Source: DATAWZ01 sp036266975 (GTDB taxonomy: Bacteria > Actinomycetota > Thermoleophilia > Solirubrobacterales > Solirubrobacteraceae). From it: a stretch of 8,255 nt of DNA. Below, piece by piece: positions 5,968-8,255 of this stretch. A model generated the notes under the pieces. The model did not search any database, was not told where the DNA came from, and was given only the letters and a program-made list of their open reading frames with translations. A program made the translations under genes and the position numbers. The stretch is taken from the NCBI GenBank assembly GCA_036266975.1, contig DATAWZ010000164.1:1-8255 (forward strand), read 5' to 3'. How positions within the stretch are numbered: position 1 is the stretch's first letter; each line of letters starts with the position of its first letter.

Positions 5968-6923
5968 GCGGCGTCGCGCTCCAGCGCGCTGCGCAGCCGC
6001 GCCAGGATGCGGCGCTCGAGCACCGGGGTGGCGCGGCCGAGCATCATCAGCGTGGGCAGGCCGGCGCCGCCCGCGCGCACGCCGGTCAGGAAGATCGCCG
6101 CGAGCTTGACCAGCGCGAACAGCTCCCAGAAGAACAGCGCCTCAGGGTCGACGGCGTTGCCGCTCGCGCGCTCGTAGGCCTGCAGGTACTCATCGCGCTC
6201 GAGCATCCCGCCGACCAGGTCGGCCTCGGCCGCCCACAGCAGCGTCCAGGCGAGGTCCTCGACCGGATCGCCGAGGTGGGCCATCTCCCAGTCGATCACG
6301 GTCGCGCGCCCGTCGGGCGAGACGAGCACGTTGTTGGCCTTGAAGTCGCCGTGGACCAGGCGCGGCTCGGTCGCGCGCGGCGGGTGGGCGGTCAGCCAGC
6401 TCAGCGCGGCGTCGAGGACGGGCTCGGGCTCGACGCGGCTGCCGTCGAGCACCCTGGCCCAGCGGGCGACCTCGTCCTCGGCCGGCGCGATCGTGCCGGC
6501 GAGGTGCGCGTGCCAGTCGACCCCGTGCAGCGAGGCCTGGATGTCGACGAGCTGCAGGCCGAGCGCGTGCGGATCAAGGCCGTGGCCTGGGCCGGCGAGC
6601 ACCTTGCGCGCGTCGGTGCCGGGCACGCGCTCCATCACCGTGAGCCCCGGCACGTGCAGCCACTGGCGCGGCACGGGCAGCCCGATCCCGTGCAGCGCCC
6701 GCAGCAGCGCGAACTCGCCCGCGCCGTCGCCCTCGAGCAGGCCGTCCTCGATGTCGCGCCGCACGACCAGCTTCTCGGTCCGGGCGCCGTCGACCAGCTC
6801 GCAGGCCCACGTCTCGTGTGAGGCCCCGCCGGTCAACCGGCGCAGCTCGCGCACGTCGACCTCGTGCCCCAGCGTCTCCCCGAGACGGTCGCGCAGCACG
6901 GCGCCGAGGGGATCGTCATTCAC
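5964..6923 (-). CDS. Phosphotransferase-family protein (APH/ACAD10-like kinase fold)
   Basis: This 319-residue protein has the aminoglycoside phosphotransferase/choline-kinase fold. Seen in order: a glycine-rich loop region RLTGGASHETW (29-39), the strand KLVVRRD (51-57), VMERVPGTDARKVL (97-109), the catalytic loop LVHGDFKANNVL with D193 and N198, and the metal-binding DWEMAHLGDP with D211. A family-typical helical C-terminus contains WELFALVKLAAIF. It belongs to the phosphotransferase group related to the kinase domain of eukaryotic ACAD10/ACAD11, which phosphorylate hydroxyacyl-CoA. It therefore more likely phosphorylates a hydroxylated catabolic intermediate than an antibiotic (inference). 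The GTG at 6923 is chosen because it forms a 4-base GTGA overlap with the upstream stop. An ATG 4 bases further on is out of frame. Confidence 0.9.
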   Translation of the reverse strand: MNDDPLGAVLRDRLGETLGHEVDVRELRRLTGGASHETWACELVDGARTEKLVVRRDIEDGLLEGDGAGEFALLRALHGIGLPVPRQWLHVPGLTVMERVPGTDARKVLAGPGHGLDPHALGLQLVDIQASLHGVDWHAHLAGTIAPAEDEVARWARVLDGSRVEPEPVLDAALSWLTAHPPRATEPRLVHGDFKANNVLVSPDGRATVIDWEMAHLGDPVEDLAWTLLWAAEADLVGGMLERDEYLQAYERASGNAVDPEALFFWELFALVKLAAIFLTGVRAGGAGLPTLMMLGRATPVLERRILARLRSALERDAA

Positions 6924-8020
6924 GAATCGAACCCGTACCGGGGAAAGGCCCCGAACACCTGGGTCTCGAAGGTGCCGTAGCCGACCTGGCCGGTGTCGAG
7001 CTCCATGCGGCAGCACGAATGGGTCGGGCCGATCTTGGCCGTGAGCCCGTGGTCGGTCAGGTCGAAGCCGACCGAGTTCTCCCACGACTCGCCCATGTAC
7101 GTGCCGTGGCGCCAGGGGTCCGGGCCGCCGTAGCCGGTGCCGGCGCGCAGGTAGGCGTGGCACAGCGGCGTCAGCGTGATCGTGCGCCGTTCGCCGTCGC
7201 TGTCGCGGTAGCTCACCGACGAGCCGGCGAGGAACTCGCGCGTCCTGGGGTCGAAGCGCAGGTCGTGCTCGGGCTCGGAGAGCGCCTCGATCTCATCGCC
7301 GCGCACGCGCCGGACGGTCTGGATGTCGCGGCGCCCGTCGGCGTGCTCGGCCAGGCTGAAGTGCAGCGTGTGGTCGGGGAACTGCATCGGCGACCAGATC
7401 CACAGCGGGGTGCGGTCGGTACTCGTCTTGTGGGCCTGCTGGATGCCCCGCGGCTCGCGCTCCATGCCCATCGAGCGCACGCCCCAGGAGCGGTCGCGCG
7501 CCCCCCACCAGCGGTCCGGCGTGACGTCGAACTCGCGGTCGCCGACCCGGATGAAGCCGGTGTAGGTACCGGTCTGGATCAGCCGCGTCGCCTGCTCCAT
7601 CACGCGCCCCATCACGCGCGAGAAGTTCGGCGGCTCGGGCATCATCCCCACCGCGGCGTTCCACTCCAGCTCGACCTCCACGCCGCCGGGCTCGGTCGGC
7701 GCGCAGGTGAACCGCAGCGTGCGCAGCGGCTCGATCACCTCCAGCGAGATCGGGCCGATCGCGGTGGTGTCGGTGCGCTCGTCGCCGAGCTCGCGCGAGC
7801 CGCGCGTGGCGCGCTGCTCGTCGCCGACGGCGATCGACGCGAACGCGTCGAGCACCCCGAGGTTCGGGTAGGCGCCCACGCCGAGCAGGAAGAAGATCTC
7901 GTCGCTGCTGGCGTGGCCGGTGAAGAAGTGCCGGTCGTAGAAGCGGCGATCGCTCGTCGCCGCGTAGCGGATCGGCTCGTGCGTCTGGTGGATCAGGTAG
8001 TCGTCGGCGCGTCCGATCAT
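6920..8020 (-). CDS. DUF7064/DUF7065-like protein
   Basis: This 366-residue protein has no signal peptide or membrane helix. It is rich in beta strands, aromatic residues and Arg. Marker segments are FYDRHFFTGHASSDEIFFLLGVGAYPN (27-53), a central RWWGARDRSWGVR (170-182), WIWSPMQFPDHTLHF (207-221) and a C-terminal GESWENSVGFDLTDHG (310-325). This arrangement matches uncharacterised proteins annotated as DUF7064/DUF7065. The RDRSWG motif also recalls the beta-barrel AttH/CrtC (hydroxyneurosporene synthase-like) fold; that relation is only suggested. It starts 7 bases after the P450 stop and its own stop overlaps the kinase start. The position between a P450 and a kinase suggests a hydrophobic-ligand-binding or hydratase-like role in the same pathway. 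The function is unknown. Confidence 0.78.
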   Translation of the reverse strand: MIGRADDYLIHQTHEPIRYAATSDRRFYDRHFFTGHASSDEIFFLLGVGAYPNLGVLDAFASIAVGDEQRATRGSRELGDERTDTTAIGPISLEVIEPLRTLRFTCAPTEPGGVEVELEWNAAVGMMPEPPNFSRVMGRVMEQATRLIQTGTYTGFIRVGDREFDVTPDRWWGARDRSWGVRSMGMEREPRGIQQAHKTSTDRTPLWIWSPMQFPDHTLHFSLAEHADGRRDIQTVRRVRGDEIEALSEPEHDLRFDPRTREFLAGSSVSYRDSDGERRTITLTPLCHAYLRAGTGYGGPDPWRHGTYMGESWENSVGFDLTDHGLTAKIGPTHSCCRMELDTGQVGYGTFETQVFGAFPRYGFDS

Positions 8021-8027
8021 GACGCGG

Positions 8028-8255
8028 TCAGGCCGTGACCGGGAGCGCTTCCAGCCCCCGCGTGAGGAACACCGGCTGCCAGCGCAGGGTCTCTGAGCCC
8101 AGGCGCAGGTTCGGATAGGTGTCCAGGATCTTGGGGATCGCGATCTGCGCCTCCAGCCGGGCCAGCGAGGCGCCCAGGCAGAAGTGGAAGCCGTGCCCGA
8201 AGGCGACGTGCTGGTTGGGATCGCGGTCCAGGCGCAGCTCCTCGGGCTCCTCGAA
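8028..8255 (-). CDS. Cytochrome P450, C-terminal fragment
   Basis: Only the last 75 residues are in the window; the gene continues past the right edge. The heme-binding signature is unmistakable: HVAFGHGFHFCLGASLARLE, with the axial cysteine at fragment residue 26. It is followed by the family-typical helix L and a C-terminal beta region (PNLRLGSETLRWQPVFLTRGLEALPV). The form FGxGxHxCLG is that of soluble bacterial P450s, which need a ferredoxin and reductase partner not seen here. It is the first visible gene of the minus-strand operon, 7 bases ahead of the DUF7064-like gene. It would insert an oxygen into a hydrophobic substrate and probably begins the pathway; the subfamily cannot be assigned from this part. 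Confidence 0.95.
   Translation of the reverse strand, partial: FEEPEELRLDRDPNQHVAFGHGFHFCLGASLARLEAQIAIPKILDTYPNLRLGSETLRWQPVFLTRGLEALPVTA

Larger units (their letters stand above)
3174..8255 (-). other. Predicted minus-strand catabolic operon
   Basis: The order of transcription is P450, DUF7064-like, kinase, DUF6285-like, aldehyde dehydrogenase, SMP-30. The junctions are 7 bases, then 4-base overlaps at 6920-6923, 5964-5967 and 5500-5503, then 20 bases. There is no room for internal promoters except inside coding sequence. The promoter lies beyond the right edge, and the triple palindrome at 3085-3156 is the likely end. Confidence 0.85.

Noticed and set aside
5964..6923. Antibiotic resistance (aminoglycoside phosphotransferase).
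   Set aside because: The fold is shared, but the operon context and similarity to the ACAD10/11-type kinase group point to catabolism. Nothing in the sequence supports drug modification.
6924..7163. Upstream extension of the kinase to an ATG at 7163 (399 residues).
   Set aside because: The extra 80 residues are Arg/Pro-rich, overlap the upstream gene, and match nothing in the kinase family. The GTG at 6923 with its 4-base overlap fits the operon pattern.
6818..8038. A 406-residue plus-strand open frame opposite the DUF7064-like gene.
   Set aside because: It is a shadow frame of GC-rich DNA. The minus-strand gene has coherent strand and motif content and coupled ends.

Overview
The window is very GC-rich, with G or C at almost every third codon position. 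It is densely packed with genes on both strands, separated by gaps of a few bases or by 4-base overlaps. Together with a PucR-type regulator, a cytochrome P450, a DUF35-thiolase protein and starts that look leaderless, this suggests a soil actinobacterium (Actinomycetota). A Thermoleophilia/Solirubrobacterales-like lineage is possible, but that is a guess from style and not from a marker gene. No rRNA, tRNA, CRISPR array, transposase or phage gene was seen.

Layout. At the left edge (1-201, minus) is the N-terminus of a lipoprotein with a clear signal peptide and lipobox. Only 28 bases separate its start from the divergent start of a plus-strand pair. The first gene of the pair (230-1828) is a single-chain fusion of a DUF35 zinc-ribbon/OB-fold module to a thiolase-fold domain that has lost the classical thiolase cysteines. 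The second (1843-3069) is a PucR-like transcriptional regulator with a C-terminal helix-turn-helix. From the right edge a tightly coupled minus-strand series runs toward them: cytochrome P450 (3' end only), a DUF7064/DUF7065-like protein, an aminoglycoside-phosphotransferase-fold kinase, a small helical protein resembling DUF6285, an aldehyde dehydrogenase, and an SMP-30/gluconolactonase-family protein. Three consecutive junctions are 4-base stop/start overlaps (TGA with ATG or GTG). The other gaps are 7 and 20 bases, so this is almost certainly one operon whose promoter lies outside the window.

The two convoys converge on a 104-base gap (3070-3173). It holds the most striking structure here: three perfect 24-bp palindromes abutting with no spacer (3085-3156). 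All share the central decamer GCGCATGCGC, while their 7-base outer arms differ from unit to unit and are fully compensated. The simplest role is a bidirectional terminator, but the exact 24-bp period and fixed core deserve a closer look.

How the genes may work together (inference). The set looks like a catabolic module for a hydrophobic substrate such as a terpenoid, steroid-like or alicyclic compound. The P450 would hydroxylate, the kinase-fold enzyme may phosphorylate a hydroxyl, the aldehyde dehydrogenase would oxidise an aldehyde to an acid, the SMP-30 protein may open a lactone, and the DUF35-thiolase protein may cleave a CoA thioester by a retro-aldol-type reaction. The PucR regulator is the obvious candidate controller. 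The substrate cannot be read from the sequence.
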